Notes: generated from the letters alone by a model not told the origin. DNA of 64,000 nt from Vibrio hepatarius (GCF_018860525.1 NZ_JAHKPM010000006.1:45155-109154), one strand, 5' to 3'; shown: positions 27,673 to 37,751, counted from the stretch's first letter. Program-made: numbers and translations.

Positions 27673-28146
27673 CTATGGCTTATTAAGATGATTGGTGTCT
27701 TCATCATTTTTACGCTGATATTCACCCTCGAAGGTATGGCCATCATTATCGCTACCTTGTCCAAAATGACCACCAAAACCAGCAGCGGATTTTACCACCA
27801 TTTTAGTCATAAGATATTTGGCTAAAGCACGACGTGGAGCAGGTAATAGCACTACCATACCGACCATATCGGTTAGAAAACCAGGAATAAAAAGCAATAC
27901 ACCAGCAACCGCAAGCAACACACCTTCAAGTATTTGTTGTGCTGGTAGCTCCCCTTGCTGAAGACGACTTTGAACAGAAAGTAGTGTTTGTAAGCCTTGG
28001 CTACGAACCAGAGAGGCGCCAATAAATGCGGTCAAAAAGACCATCCCAATTGTTGTCCATAAGCCAAAATAACCTCCGACCGAGATAAACAGACTTATCT
28101 CGATAACGGGGACCAATACAAATATTAAGAATACGATAGCAAACAC
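27673..28146 (-). CDS. fxsA: FxsA-family membrane protein
   Basis: A 157-residue inner-membrane protein with three to four hydrophobic segments in the first 110 residues and a polar tail. FxsA of E. coli, when overproduced, relieves phage T7 exclusion by F plasmid PifA; its normal role is unknown. The family segment SQGLQTLLSVQSRLQQGELP (residues about 49-68) is clear. The start is GTG at 28146 (MFAIVFLIFVLVPVIEISLF) behind a strong AGGAGGG site. It is divergent from aspA, the arrangement also seen in E. coli. Confidence 0.9.
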   Translation of the reverse strand: MFAIVFLIFVLVPVIEISLFISVGGYFGLWTTIGMVFLTAFIGASLVRSQGLQTLLSVQSRLQQGELPAQQILEGVLLAVAGVLLFIPGFLTDMVGMVVLLPAPRRALAKYLMTKMVVKSAAGFGGHFGQGSDNDGHTFEGEYQRKNDEDTNHLNKP

Positions 28147-28440
28147 ATGCCCTCCTTTGTTAGGACTAGTGTAAGCTCAAAGCTAACTTAAGCTCAAACT
28201 AAAGCGACAAAATTCACTGCGGCCTAACGATTTGAGCAATATTTAGTATTTAAAAATGTTCAGCTAACCCAAAAATAAAAAAGGTGATCAAGATACTATT
28301 TTTATCCGCTGAGTGAAGTATCATGAGCCACATAAGTCAGGACGTATTTTACAGCCAAAAACTCTGACGAATGGATTCTTAAGTTGCAGAATGGCGAGCA
28401 TTTGTATTTATCACCAGAATAATTATCTAAGGATCCTATA

Positions 28441-29889
28441 ATGGCCACCCTAACTGATACCCTACACCCTGTTAATGCAACTCGTGTTGAAGAAGACCTT
28501 CTCGGCGAGAGACATGTCCCAGCAGACGCCTATTATGGCATCCACACCTTGCGCGCCATTGAAAATTTCAATATCTCTAACGTCACCATTTCAGATGTAC
28601 CTGAATTTGTCCGTGGCATGGTGATGACTAAGAAAGCAGCAGCGCTTGCAAACAGCGAGCTTGATGTCCTGCCTAAAGAAATCGCGCAATACATAGTCCA
28701 AGCGTGTGATTTGATCCTAGACACAGGAAAATGCATGGATCAGTTCCCATCGGATGTGTTTCAAGGAGGAGCTGGTACCTCTGTCAATATGAATACCAAC
28801 GAAGTTATTGCCAATGTCGCGCTAGAGCTCATGGGTAAAGAAAAAGGGCAATATCAATTTATTAACCCTAATGATCACGTCAATAAGAGTCAGTCGACCA
28901 ACTGTGCCTACCCAACGGGTTTTCGTATTGCGGTTTACAATAGCGTCCATACGCTCATCGAAGCAATAGAATACTTAAAAGGCGCATTTGCTCTGAAAAG
29001 TAAAGAGTTTCAAAGCATCCTAAAAATGGGTAGAACTCAGCTTCAAGATGCTGTTCCTATGACTGTTGGCCAAGAGTTTCATGCATGGTCTGTGACACTA
29101 AATGAAGAGATCCGCGCTCTTGAATACACCTCCAAACTCTTGCTTGAAATTAACTTAGGTGCGACGGCAATAGGCACAGGCTTAAATGCAGCCCAAGGTT
29201 ATCAAAAATTAGCGGTTAAGCATTTAGCGCAAGTCACTGGGTTAAGTGTCGTACCCGCTGAAGATCTGATTGAAGCAACGTCTGACTGCGGCGCTTATGT
29301 GATGACCCACGGCGCACTTAAACGTCTAGCGGTTAAACTGTCTAAGATCTGTAACGATCTTCGCTTGCTTTCTTCTGGCCCTCGCACCGGCATCAATGAA
29401 CTCAACTTGCCTGAGCTACAAGCAGGATCGTCAATTATGCCCGCTAAAGTCAACCCTGTAGTGCCTGAAGTGGTCAACCAAGTTTGCTTTAAAGTACTCG
29501 GTAATGACAATACCATTTCTTTTGCAGCAGAAGGCGGACAATTACAGCTCAACGTAATGGAGCCTGTGATTGCTCAAAGCATGTTTGAATCCATTTCTTT
29601 GCTGTCGAATGCATGTATCAACCTACGCGACAAATGCATTGATGGCATCACAGTAAATAAAGAAGTTTGTGAAGCATACGTCTACAATTCGATTGGTATT
29701 GTCACCTACCTCAATCCATATATTGGCCACCATGAAGGCGATATTGTCGGCAAGATATGCGCAGAAACCGGTAAGAGTGTACGAGAGGTGGTACTTGAGC
29801 GAGGCCTTCTTAGTGAAGAAGATCTCGATGATATCCTCAACGTCGACAATTTCATGAACCCCAAGTACAAAGCAAAACGCTACCAATAA
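28441..29889 (+). CDS. aspA: Aspartate ammonia-lyase
   Basis: A 482-residue fumarase/aspartase superfamily enzyme that deaminates aspartate to fumarate. The superfamily signature [15 protein letters not shown] with the catalytic Ser loop is intact, as are [15 protein letters not shown] and [16 protein letters not shown]. The ATG at 28441 opens [20 protein letters not shown], slightly longer than the E. coli N-terminus. It precedes dcuA by about 160 bases and a terminator, giving the aspartate-fumarate pair used in anaerobic fumarate respiration. Confidence 0.97.
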   Translation: MATLTDTLHPVNATRVEEDLLGERHVPADAYYGIHTLRAIENFNISNVTISDVPEFVRGMVMTKKAAALANSELDVLPKEIAQYIVQACDLILDTGKCMDQFPSDVFQGGAGTSVNMNTNEVIANVALELMGKEKGQYQFINPNDHVNKSQSTNCAYPTGFRIAVYNSVHTLIEAIEYLKGAFALKSKEFQSILKMGRTQLQDAVPMTVGQEFHAWSVTLNEEIRALEYTSKLLLEINLGATAIGTGLNAAQGYQKLAVKHLAQVTGLSVVPAEDLIEATSDCGAYVMTHGALKRLAVKLSKICNDLRLLSSGPRTGINELNLPELQAGSSIMPAKVNPVVPEVVNQVCFKVLGNDNTISFAAEGGQLQLNVMEPVIAQSMFESISLLSNACINLRDKCIDGITVNKEVCEAYVYNSIGIVTYLNPYIGHHEGDIVGKICAETGKSVREVVLERGLLSEEDLDDILNVDNFMNPKYKAKRYQ

Positions 29890-29900
29890 GCGAATGATGT

Positions 29901-29924
29901 AGGGCCTAGATGAGGCCCTTTTTT
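29901..29924 (+). terminator. Terminator between aspA and dcuA
   Basis: AGGGCCT (29901-29907) and AGGCCCT (29913-29919) form a perfect 7-bp stem with a 5-base loop, followed by T6. It would limit read-through into dcuA. Confidence 0.8.
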
Positions 29925-30047
29925 AGGTATTAAATTTTAATCCGCATATTTAATGTGGATTAATGCTATCAATCTCTAATTAACTGAATTTTTCTCTTTT
30001 AAGTGTTCAGACATCAAAGAATTTAAAATATATACGAGGTAACTATC

Positions 30048-31355
30048 ATGGTTATGGTTGAACTATTCGTTGTCCTACTCTTCATATATCTGGGAGCAAG
30101 GATTGGTGGTATTGGCATTGGCTTTGCGGGCGGTGCTGGCGTTATTTCTTTATCCTTGTTTCTCGGCGTACCAACTAGTCAGGCCTATATTCCTGTTGAT
30201 GTTATTCTGATCATCATGTCAGTGATTACTGCCATTGCAGCGATGCAAGTTGCAGGGGGAATGGATTGGTTAGTTCAATTGGCGGAAAACTTTCTCCGTA
30301 AACACCCAGAACGAATCACTTTTTATGCGCCTATTGTGACCTTCCTAATGACACTAATGGCGGGAACTGGTCACACTGCTTTTTCAACGCTACCTGTCAT
30401 AGCCGAAGTAGCTAAAGGGCAAGGTGTTCGCCCATCGAGACCATTGTCAATTGCCGTTGTCGCTTCGCAGGTAGCCATTACCGCTTCCCCTATATCAGCA
30501 GCCGTAGTGGCGTTCTCATCAATGCTTGCGCCAAAAGGAGTGGATTACCTAACTTTGCTTGCTGTATGCATCCCGGCTACCTTCATTGCTTGTATGGTAG
30601 GTGCATTTGTCGCCAACTTCATGGGCAGAGAGCTAAAAGACGACCCCATCTATCAGCAACGTTTAGAACAAGGTCTGATTAAGTTGGCATCAGATAAACA
30701 GCGTGATATTTTACCAACCGCTAAAACGGCTACCTACATATTCCTAATCGCTATTGCATTCGTTGTTTGCTACGCAGCCGCTATCTCGACATCAGTGGGG
30801 TTGATTACCGACCCTGCCTTAGGCCGTAATGAAGCCATAATAACCGTCATGCTAACCGCTGCCGCCGCAATAGTCCTTTTCACCAAAATTGATGCCTCAA
30901 AAATACCTAACGCCGCCACTTTTCGCTCTGGGATGACAGCATGTGTTTGCGTTCTTGGTGTTGCCTGGCTCGGCTCAACATTCGTCAACGCACATGTTGA
31001 TGGTATAAAAGAAATAGCCGGCGTGCTTGTTGCGGATTACCCATGGATGTTAGCCATAGTACTCTTTTTCGCATCAATGCTACTTTACTCTCAAGGAGCA
31101 ACAACTGTGGCTCTTATGCCAGCCGCACTAGCAATAGGAATTGCCCCGCTCACCGCTGTTGCATCATTTGCCGCAGTCAGTGCCCTATTTGTTTTACCTA
31201 CCTACCCAACACTACTCGCGGCAATCGAAATGGATGACACCGGATCAACACGTATCGGCCGTTATATCTTTAATCACCCGTTCTTTATTCCTGGTGTTGT
31301 TACCATCATTTCTGCCGTTGCACTTGCTTTCTCTTTGGGTGGGTTACTTATTTAG
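30048..31355 (+). CDS. dcuA: Anaerobic C4-dicarboxylate transporter DcuA
   Basis: A 435-residue inner-membrane protein with about ten to twelve helices. It exchanges aspartate or fumarate for succinate in the Dcu family. The opening MVMVELFVVLLFIYLGARIG, the conserved LMAGTGHTAFSTLPVIAEVA and the end region VLPTYPTLLAAIEMDDTGST are typical of DcuA/DcuB. The ATG follows ACGAGGTAACTATC. Position directly behind aspA supports DcuA: aspartate in, deamination to fumarate, succinate out. Confidence 0.95.
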   Translation: MVMVELFVVLLFIYLGARIGGIGIGFAGGAGVISLSLFLGVPTSQAYIPVDVILIIMSVITAIAAMQVAGGMDWLVQLAENFLRKHPERITFYAPIVTFLMTLMAGTGHTAFSTLPVIAEVAKGQGVRPSRPLSIAVVASQVAITASPISAAVVAFSSMLAPKGVDYLTLLAVCIPATFIACMVGAFVANFMGRELKDDPIYQQRLEQGLIKLASDKQRDILPTAKTATYIFLIAIAFVVCYAAAISTSVGLITDPALGRNEAIITVMLTAAAAIVLFTKIDASKIPNAATFRSGMTACVCVLGVAWLGSTFVNAHVDGIKEIAGVLVADYPWMLAIVLFFASMLLYSQGATTVALMPAALAIGIAPLTAVASFAAVSALFVLPTYPTLLAAIEMDDTGSTRIGRYIFNHPFFIPGVVTIISAVALAFSLGGLLI

Positions 31356-31670
31356 TCAATAAAAATGGAGGCAATACAAAGCCTCCAGGGTAAAAAGATA
31401 ATTTAATATTTAAAATTCACATTAAATAACAAGCCTTCCATTACAAGATATAGAAGCTTACTCCTCATATAAAATACTAAAATAAACTTATAGGGCACTT
31501 ATTAAAATATAAGGCAAAAATATATAATGCTTTTGTGAAGGATAACAAAGCCAAACTCTCTTATATTAATTAAGATTAAATTCAATATCATTGGCTTAAT
31601 ATCATTAAAAGTATGCCAGCTTTGATTCACTTCTATTTACTATTTATCAAATAGAAGTAAGGAGATCATC
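31356..31670. other. AT-rich intergenic region dcuA to yfcC
   Basis: About 315 bases, very AT-rich, no convincing gene. A GC-containing hairpin right after dcuA (TGGAGGC 31366-31372 with GCCTCCA 31381-31387) lacks a T run. Two weak ARG-box-like elements (31406-31419 and 31571-31584) keep the ATTCA half exactly. Confidence 0.5.
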
Positions 31671-33116
31671 ATGACGACACAACCTGAACCCACTGAAAAA
31701 AAAGAAGGTTTTTTTGCCAAACTTAAGTTTCCGTCCGCCTACACCATACTATTCATCCTGATTGCATTAGTTGCTCTGCTAACTTGGATTATTCCAGCTG
31801 GGCAATACCAGCGGGCAATGAACCAAGATTTAGGCCGTGAAGTACCCGTTACAGGCACTTATCAAACAGTCGAAGCAAACCCCCAGGGGATTATTGATAT
31901 ATTCCTCGCCCCCATTAATGGCTTTTACGACCATGAAAGTTATCAGGCTGCGGCCATTGATGTGTCTTTGTTTATCTTAATCATGGGTGGGTTTCTTGGC
32001 CTAGTCACCAATACAGGAGCAATTGACGCAGGTATCGAGCGTGTCACCCATACTTTCCGTGGTCGCGAAGAAATGATGATCCCTATACTCATGGCTTTAT
32101 TCGCCGCTGGCGGCACTGTCTATGGTATGGCAGAAGAATCGCTGCCTTTTTATTCCCTACTAGTTCCCGTGATGATGGCCGCTCGTTTTGACCCTGTTGT
32201 GGCCGCTGCAACTATATTACTCGGAGCTGGGATAGGTGTTCTTGGTTCAACAATTAACCCCTTTGCAACTGTCATAGCAGCCAATGCGGCAGGTATTCCG
32301 TTTACCGATGGTATTTTATTACGTGTAGCCATGTTAGCCATTGGTTGGGTTATATGTGTCGCTTATGTCATGCGTTATGCTCGTCTGGTACGTAACGATC
32401 ATACTAAATCAATTGTTTACGACAAATATGAGGAAAACAAACAGCGCTTTCTAACTAACCAAACCGGAGAGTCTGTAGAATTCACTGGTCGTCGCAAAGC
32501 TATTTTATTTATATTTGGTGCCTCCTTCGCGGTAATGATATATGGCGTTTCAATTGCTGGTTGGTGGATGGCAGAAATTTCAGCCATGTTTCTAGCCGCT
32601 GCCATTTTAGTTGGCTTGATTGCACGTATGAGCGAAGAAAACTTTATCAACAGCTTTATTGACGGCGCCCGTGATTTACTTGGTGTTGCACTTATTATTG
32701 GTATTGCTCGTGGTATTGTCGTCGTGATGGATAAAGGAATGATTACTGACACCATTCTTTTTTCCGCAGAGCAAACGGTGACCGGTTTATCTTCTGTTGC
32801 CTTCATTAATATGATGTTCTTTTTGGAAATTTTACTGTCCTTTTTAGTCCCTTCCACTTCAGGTTTAGCCGTACTAACCATGCCAATAATGGCGCCACTT
32901 GCAGATTTTGCGGGTGTTGGTCGAGACCTTGTTATTACCGCATACCAATCAGCATCTGGCTTAGTAAACTTAATTACTCCTACCTCAGCCGTTGTCATGG
33001 GAGGGCTCGCTATCGCACGAATACCTTATATTCGCTGGTTAAAATGGGTGGCGCCATTGCTAGCCATTCTCACGACATTTTGTGTGGCCATGATAAGTCT
33101 AGGTGCCGTTATCTGA
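31671..33116 (+). CDS. YfcC-family (C4-dicarboxylate/amino-acid antiporter-like) carrier
   Basis: A 481-residue inner-membrane carrier of the YfcC/ArcD-like family with about twelve helices. The opening KFPSAYTILFILIALVALLT followed by WIIPAGQY is the family hallmark, with GTVYGMAEESLPFYSLLVPV and SGLAVLTMPIMAPLADFAGV later. Some members, often beside arginine deiminase genes, act in arginine/ornithine exchange; others have unknown substrates. The only amino-acid-related neighbour here is the downstream ArgR-type regulator gene. The ATG follows AAGGAGATCATC, and a terminator follows the stop. Confidence 0.88.
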   Translation: MTTQPEPTEKKEGFFAKLKFPSAYTILFILIALVALLTWIIPAGQYQRAMNQDLGREVPVTGTYQTVEANPQGIIDIFLAPINGFYDHESYQAAAIDVSLFILIMGGFLGLVTNTGAIDAGIERVTHTFRGREEMMIPILMALFAAGGTVYGMAEESLPFYSLLVPVMMAARFDPVVAAATILLGAGIGVLGSTINPFATVIAANAAGIPFTDGILLRVAMLAIGWVICVAYVMRYARLVRNDHTKSIVYDKYEENKQRFLTNQTGESVEFTGRRKAILFIFGASFAVMIYGVSIAGWWMAEISAMFLAAAILVGLIARMSEENFINSFIDGARDLLGVALIIGIARGIVVVMDKGMITDTILFSAEQTVTGLSSVAFINMMFFLEILLSFLVPSTSGLAVLTMPIMAPLADFAGVGRDLVITAYQSASGLVNLITPTSAVVMGGLAIARIPYIRWLKWVAPLLAILTTFCVAMISLGAVI

Positions 33117-33760
33117 ACTAATAACTCGATCTGATAAAGCCGCCTTGAGCGGCTTTTTTATAGCATCATTCACGGTAGGATATCGTTTAAAAAACACTCA
33201 CACCAAGGAGTAATGTTACTTAAATATAAAATACTTACCATCAAGGCAACCAAAAATAAAATAATTATTCTTCTGTTAACACATTTAGATGAATACTATT
33301 TTATCTTGGGGCTTCTCATTGTTATTAATAATTAAAGTTTTAAAAAAACCTAGCACTTACATCTATACTCACCGCGTTAACAAACTTCAAATATATAAAT
33401 AGATATTATTAAATTCTTAAGCCTACATCTATTTTATGCAGGTTCTAACGGTCACAATCCTCATGTGAATTTATTAGGCAAGGAGGTGTTTAGCCTCAAA
33501 AGGGTGGCTTACACATACTTCAGGATCAAGCGGGTACCTATATCACCCAAGGTTAATTGAGTTGTTGCACCAGCATCTAAGATCAGTTTTTTGTTTGGTG
33601 ATCCCTTTCAAAAAGCCGCATTTTATTTGGTGGTAATATGTCCAAACATCAAGGCTACCATAGAAGTGGCACTATTTGGTTTAAGGCATTTCAACGGACT
33701 GAAGCGCCATAAATAGCAAGGATAAAAACCCTTTACGTTATGCTTTTTTGAGGAGTTCCC
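33117..33760. other. Long intergenic region upstream of the ArgR-type gene
   Basis: About 640 bases. It holds the yfcC terminator, then an AT-rich half (33165-33430) and a less AT-rich half (33430-33750). I translated the latter in several frames and found only short stop-rich stretches, no recognisable gene or remnant. The promoter of the ArgR-type gene must lie here. Confidence 0.55.
33136..33159 (+). terminator. Terminator of the yfcC-family gene
   Basis: AAAGCCGC (33136-33143) and GCGGCTTT (33149-33156) form a perfect 8-bp stem with a 5-base loop, followed by T6. Confidence 0.9.
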
Positions 33761-34249
33761 ATGAGTGAAACTCTAAGCCCAATGTCAGTTGAAAAAACTG
33801 AAGATCAAACCCTAATCACTGCCTGTAAAAGGCTGCTTCAACAGCAAAGTTTCTCAACGCAAAATGACCTTCGGGAAGCTCTAGTCGATTTTGGTTTTGT
33901 CGGAATTAGCCAGTCCACCGTCTCGCGCTTATTGTCACAATTAGGGGTAATAAAAGTACAGAATGCCTGCGGCAGAAAAGTTTATTGCATTACTATAGAA
34001 ACAGCCCCTGTACGTGTTGAATCTTCCATTTCTTCTCAAATTGAATTTGTTACTCATAATCAATCTATGGTCGTGGTAAAAACTCACCCAGGCAGCGCTC
34101 AATTAGTGGCTCGACTAGTAGACATAGATCCACACATTGATATCCTTGGTACTGTCGGGGGTAACGATACCGTGTTAGTCATCCCAAAAGACATAAAGTA
34201 TATTGATGACTGTGAAAAAGTCGTTCGTTCTAGATTAGGGATAGCTTAA
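33761..34249 (+). CDS. ArgR-family transcriptional regulator
   Basis: A 162-residue regulator of the arginine repressor family. Residues about 15-85 form the winged-helix DNA-binding domain with the recognition helix SQSTVSRLLSQLG. Residues about 90-160 form the hexamerisation/arginine-binding domain with GSAQLVARLVDIDPHIDILG and GTVGGNDTVLVIPKD, where E. coli ArgR has GDDT (here the first Asp is replaced by Asn). Vibrios usually carry an mdh-linked ArgR elsewhere; this copy beside a YfcC-type carrier looks like a second, pathway-specific regulator of arginine use. The ATG follows GAGGAGTTCCC. Whether it replaces or complements ArgR cannot be told from the window. Confidence 0.88.
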   Translation: MSETLSPMSVEKTEDQTLITACKRLLQQQSFSTQNDLREALVDFGFVGISQSTVSRLLSQLGVIKVQNACGRKVYCITIETAPVRVESSISSQIEFVTHNQSMVVVKTHPGSAQLVARLVDIDPHIDILGTVGGNDTVLVIPKDIKYIDDCEKVVRSRLGIA

Positions 34250-34353
34250 CTCCCTAACAAAAATGAATATTTGACCTGGCATGAAACTTAATGCCGCTTT
34301 TCTCTGTCTGATTGAGTTAAAATGATTCAAAATTTGACTTAAGTGACCTTTAT

Positions 34354-36129
34354 ATGCGTGCCATTTTATCGCTTGTTTTACTTTATCTGACTGTTTTTTC
34401 TGCGCCTACTATGGCAGTTTTTGAACAGACCAAATCTATACCCAGCTTTGGCAACCAAAGTAATAGCTTTGTACCTGTCGATGAAGCCTTTCCGTTCAAT
34501 GCCTATCAACAAGGAAATCGTGTCTACCTTGATTGGCAGGTCAAACAAGGTTACTACCTCTATCAACATAAGTTATCAGTCAATGGCGAAAATGTTAGGC
34601 TCAATAACCTGAAGATGGAAGAAGGCACACCACATCAAGATGAATTCTTTGGTGAAGTCAATATCTACACCACACCATTATTTATTGAAGTACCTCTAGT
34701 AGGTTATCAAGATGGGGCTCGCTTGGTTGTTCAATATCAGGGATGTGCCGAGGCAGGCTTCTGTTACCCTCCTGAAACTCGCGTGGTAGACTTAACGTCT
34801 TTTGAATCTCCAAACACAAACAGCCAAGAAGACTCCACTCCTACAAAAACCGACTTAAACTCCCCTCAATTGGCTTCGCAGGAGTCCAATTTGGCGACAA
34901 GCCTGAGCGATAACTGGTGGACACCCCTGCTTTTCTTGGCTCTAGGAATTGGATTGGCTTTCACCCCGTGTGTATTACCCATGTACCCCATTCTCACCAG
35001 TATCGTACTAGGAAGCGGAAAGCTAAACCATGGCAGAGCATTAGGGCTCGCCTTTATTTATGTTCAAGGTATGGCATTAACCTATACTTTACTTGGATTA
35101 GTGGTGGCATCAGCCGGCTTACAATTTCAAGCAGCAATGCAGCACCCATATATTCTAATTGGCTTAAGCGTTATGTTTGTTGCTTTGGCACTATCAATGT
35201 TCGGTGCTTACACCATTCAGCTACCAAGTGGTGTGCAAACTTGGCTTAATAACTTGAGTAATAAACAGCAAGGCGGTAATTCACTGGGTGTCTTTGCTAT
35301 GGGGGCAATTTCAGGCCTTGTCTGCTCACCCTGCACAACCGCCCCGCTGTCAGGCGCTTTACTTTATGTCGCTCAAAGTGGCGATTTGGTGACAGGTGGT
35401 GTAGCACTCTATGCTCTAGCTTTAGGCATGGGGATCCCGTTAATGTTAGTCGCCGTATTTGGTAATAAACTTCTGCCCAAAGCGGGCAACTGGATGGATA
35501 AAATCAAAACTCTTTTTGGCTTTATTCTCCTCGCTGCCCCCATATTTCTACTTGAACGTATTCTTCCTGAAACTTGGGCGACCGGATTATGGTCAGTGCT
35601 TGGGCTAATGGCATTTGGCTGGCTATATCATGTCAAAAGTTCATTACCACTAGGCGGCTGGAAACAAAGTATAATTGGAATCATCGCGGTACTCGGCCTG
35701 TTAATATCTGCGCAGCCAGCCATCAATTACTGGTTTGGTAATCATGTTAAGCAATCACAGACAAATATTCAGTTCACACGCGTAGCAACAATAGATGAAC
35801 TCGGCAGTCAACTTGAGCAAGCCAAACTGTCTGGCAAACCTGTAATGCTCGATTTTTATGCAGATTGGTGTGTAGCTTGTAAAGAATTTGAGAAATACAC
35901 TTTCCATCAAGCAGATGTTGAAAATAAGTTGAAAAACTTTGTCTTACTCCAAGCTGATGTGACTAAAAGTCAACCGCAAGACATAGAACTGTTAAAAGCA
36001 ATGAATGTACTTGGGCTTCCTACCATCGAGTTTTGGGATGCTGAAGGACAGCACATACCCAGTGCAAGAATTACCGGATTTATGCAAGCCGAGCCTTTTT
36101 TGCAGCATATTGATACTCATCGATTGTAA
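34354..36129 (+). CDS. dsbD: Protein-disulfide reductase DsbD
   Basis: A 591-residue inner-membrane protein that passes electrons from cytoplasmic thioredoxin to periplasmic DsbC, DsbG and CcmG. Signal peptide ([20 protein letters not shown]). N-terminal alpha domain with Cys131 and Cys137 ([12 protein letters not shown]). Eight-helix central domain (about 190-460) with the cysteine motifs [11 protein letters not shown] and [13 protein letters not shown]-terminal thioredoxin-fold gamma domain with the CVAC pair at Cys506 and Cys509. All three cysteine pairs are present, so it should be functional. It starts about 100 bases after the ArgR-type gene and ends in a weak hairpin. Confidence 0.96.
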   Translation: MRAILSLVLLYLTVFSAPTMAVFEQTKSIPSFGNQSNSFVPVDEAFPFNAYQQGNRVYLDWQVKQGYYLYQHKLSVNGENVRLNNLKMEEGTPHQDEFFGEVNIYTTPLFIEVPLVGYQDGARLVVQYQGCAEAGFCYPPETRVVDLTSFESPNTNSQEDSTPTKTDLNSPQLASQESNLATSLSDNWWTPLLFLALGIGLAFTPCVLPMYPILTSIVLGSGKLNHGRALGLAFIYVQGMALTYTLLGLVVASAGLQFQAAMQHPYILIGLSVMFVALALSMFGAYTIQLPSGVQTWLNNLSNKQQGGNSLGVFAMGAISGLVCSPCTTAPLSGALLYVAQSGDLVTGGVALYALALGMGIPLMLVAVFGNKLLPKAGNWMDKIKTLFGFILLAAPIFLLERILPETWATGLWSVLGLMAFGWLYHVKSSLPLGGWKQSIIGIIAVLGLLISAQPAINYWFGNHVKQSQTNIQFTRVATIDELGSQLEQAKLSGKPVMLDFYADWCVACKEFEKYTFHQADVENKLKNFVLLQADVTKSQPQDIELLKAMNVLGLPTIEFWDAEGQHIPSARITGFMQAEPFLQHIDTHRL

Positions 36130-36145
36130 ACTTCTAACACAGCTT

Positions 36146-36169
36146 ACCGCCAGTTGCACAATTGGCGGT
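36146..36169 (+). terminator. Probable terminator of dsbD
   Basis: ACCGCCA (36146-36152) and TGGCGGT (36163-36169) form a 7-bp stem with a 10-base loop, followed only by TTTA. Confidence 0.5.
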
Positions 36170-36302
36170 TTAGCCCAGTAATATTGAGGATTATGCAGAA
36201 AACCCGATATAGTTCAGAGTTTTTATGTATAGGCATTGTTCACACCTTCAAAGCCGACAATAATTCGCCTAAGCCAACTTTTAATTGATACGATCAAACC
36301 AT

Positions 36303-36938
36303 ATGGATTCAACCTACACCATTGTTATCGCTGACGACCATCCGTTATTTCGTAATGCACTATTTCAGTCGGTACATATGGCGATAAGTAGAGCCAATCT
36401 AGTTGAGGCCGATTCTCTTAATGGTTTGCTCGCTGTTCTCAATAATGGACAAGATCCTGATTTATTACTCTTAGACCTCAAAATGCCTGGTGCAAACGGC
36501 TTGTCCGGACTGATTCAATTGCGTGCAGAATATCCAGATTTACCGATAGTGGTTATTTCTGCCAGTGAAGAACCTTCGGTGATCACACAAGTCAAAAGCC
36601 ATGGTGCATTTGGCTTTATCCCAAAATCTAGCGATATGCGTGAACTTATAAAAGCATTGACGCAGGTGCTCAATGGTGAACCATTTTTCCCTGAAGGAAC
36701 AACGGACACGGTATTTAGCAGTGAATTGACTAATAAAATCGCAACTTTAACCCCACAACAAAACAAAGTCCTTACAATGCTATCCGACGGTCTGCTAAAC
36801 AAACAAATTGCCTATGAGTTAAATGTCTCTGAAGCCACAATAAAGGCTCATATGACAGCAATTTTCCGGAAGTTAAATGTAAAAAATAGAACTCAGGCAG
36901 TTATTTTGCTTCAGCAGCTGGAGTATGAATATTCTTAG
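36303..36938 (+). CDS. crbR: CrbR-type LuxR-family response regulator (acetate switch)
   Basis: A 211-residue NarL/LuxR-family response regulator. The receiver domain (1-120) has the acidic pocket ADDHPLFRN, the phosphoacceptor Asp58 in LLLLDLKMPG, and the conserved Ser and Lys (VISASEEP, FIPKSSD). The C-terminal LuxR helix-turn-helix (about 147-205) contains LLNKQIAYELNVSEATIKAH. I use ATG at 36303 (MDSTYTIVIADDH); a start six codons earlier is also in frame. It is assigned as CrbR, the partner of symporter-fused kinase CrbS, because CrbS and acs lie in the same block. In V. cholerae and V. fischeri CrbRS turns on acs when cells switch to acetate uptake. Confidence 0.85.
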   Translation: MDSTYTIVIADDHPLFRNALFQSVHMAISRANLVEADSLNGLLAVLNNGQDPDLLLLDLKMPGANGLSGLIQLRAEYPDLPIVVISASEEPSVITQVKSHGAFGFIPKSSDMRELIKALTQVLNGEPFFPEGTTDTVFSSELTNKIATLTPQQNKVLTMLSDGLLNKQIAYELNVSEATIKAHMTAIFRKLNVKNRTQAVILLQQLEYEYS

Positions 36939-36981
36939 CGTTTTTTCACTATTGGTGTTATTTATCTGCTAAGATACTCAC

Positions 36982-36999
36982 GTTGATCATATGATCAAC
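36982..36999. promoter_or_regulatory. Perfect 18-bp palindrome between crbR and the MarC-family gene
   Basis: GTTGATCATATGATCAAC is its own reverse complement. No T run follows it, so it is not a typical terminator. It lies about 40 bases before the MarC-family start, where an operator would be expected. The TTGAT and ATCAA halves are FNR-like but six, not four, bases apart. Confidence 0.5.
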
Positions 37000-37040
37000 A
37001 TATTCATCCCTCTGTTTCACCAACTCTGGGAGTCAAGATA

Positions 37041-37667
37041 TTGCTTAGCGTATTATTCACTCAATTTGTCGTGCTCTGGGCTGTGATCGACCCAATCGGT
37101 TCTGTGCCCGTTTATCTTTCTCAAACTCAGCATCTCACAGCAAAACAGCGCCGTTTAGTCGCACTAAAAGCAGTGGCAATTTCAGCTGGAGTGTTGCTAT
37201 TTTTCTTACTTGTAGGGCAACTGCTACTCGACGCAATGCAAATACCCTTACCGGCTTTCCAAGCTGCAGGCGGCCTTGTTTTATTACTGTTTGCACTAAC
37301 TATGATATTCGGTGAATCTAAGCCTGAGCAAGAAACAAAAATATCTGAAGAAGTCAGTCACTCTGATTTAGCCGATCTCGCTGTCTACCCTTTAGCCATA
37401 CCCTCTATAGCATCTCCTGGGGCCATGATGGCGATAGTGATGCTTACCGATAACCATAGATACGCTATCGCTGACCAATTTATGACAGCAGCTGTCATGA
37501 TTGGTGTGCTATTAATCACTTTAATTTTACTGCTAGGTGCCACTCATATCCAAAAGTGGATAGGCAATGTGGGTGCTGCCATTATCAGTAGAGTAATGGG
37601 GTTAATTCTCGCGGCAGTTGCATTAAATAACCTATTGTTAGGTATAAAAGATTTTTACCTTGGTTAA
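37041..37667 (+). CDS. MarC-family membrane protein
   Basis: A 208-residue inner-membrane protein with six predicted helices, the UPF0056/MarC family. The opening LFTQFVVLWAVIDPIGSVPV and PLAIPSIASPGAMMAIVMLT are the family signatures. The TTG at 37041 is used, with GGGAG nine bases upstream; there is no upstream ATG in a reasonable context. Despite the name, MarC has no proven role in antibiotic resistance; the function is unknown. Its place between crbR and the acetate symporter makes an acetate-related role possible but this is only inference. Confidence 0.88.
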   Translation: MLSVLFTQFVVLWAVIDPIGSVPVYLSQTQHLTAKQRRLVALKAVAISAGVLLFFLLVGQLLLDAMQIPLPAFQAAGGLVLLLFALTMIFGESKPEQETKISEEVSHSDLADLAVYPLAIPSIASPGAMMAIVMLTDNHRYAIADQFMTAAVMIGVLLITLILLLGATHIQKWIGNVGAAIISRVMGLILAAVALNNLLLGIKDFYLG

Positions 37668-37751
37668 CTATACATAACACTTGATCTAATCATTAGACTT
37701 TGGTCTTACCTAACGATCATAAAACACTCTCCATCATTCCAAAAATAACCA

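Noticed and set aside
31366..31387. Hairpin after dcuA as a terminator
   Set aside because: The stem TGGAGGC/GCCTCCA is good but is followed by AGGGTAAAAAG, without a T run, so it is not a convincing intrinsic terminator.
32417..32998. Open frame of 193 codons on the minus strand inside the YfcC-family gene
   Set aside because: Antisense to a conserved carrier; long only because of codon bias in the real gene, with no family similarity that I can see.
33480..33730. Possible gene remnant in the gap before the ArgR-type gene
   Set aside because: Short translations (for example one beginning MSKHQGYHRS) do not resemble any family I know and are broken by stops; there is no support for a remnant.
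36982..36999. Reading the 18-bp palindrome as an FNR site
   Set aside because: FNR sites are TTGAT-N4-ATCAA; here the halves are six bases apart. I keep it as an unassigned operator-like palindrome.
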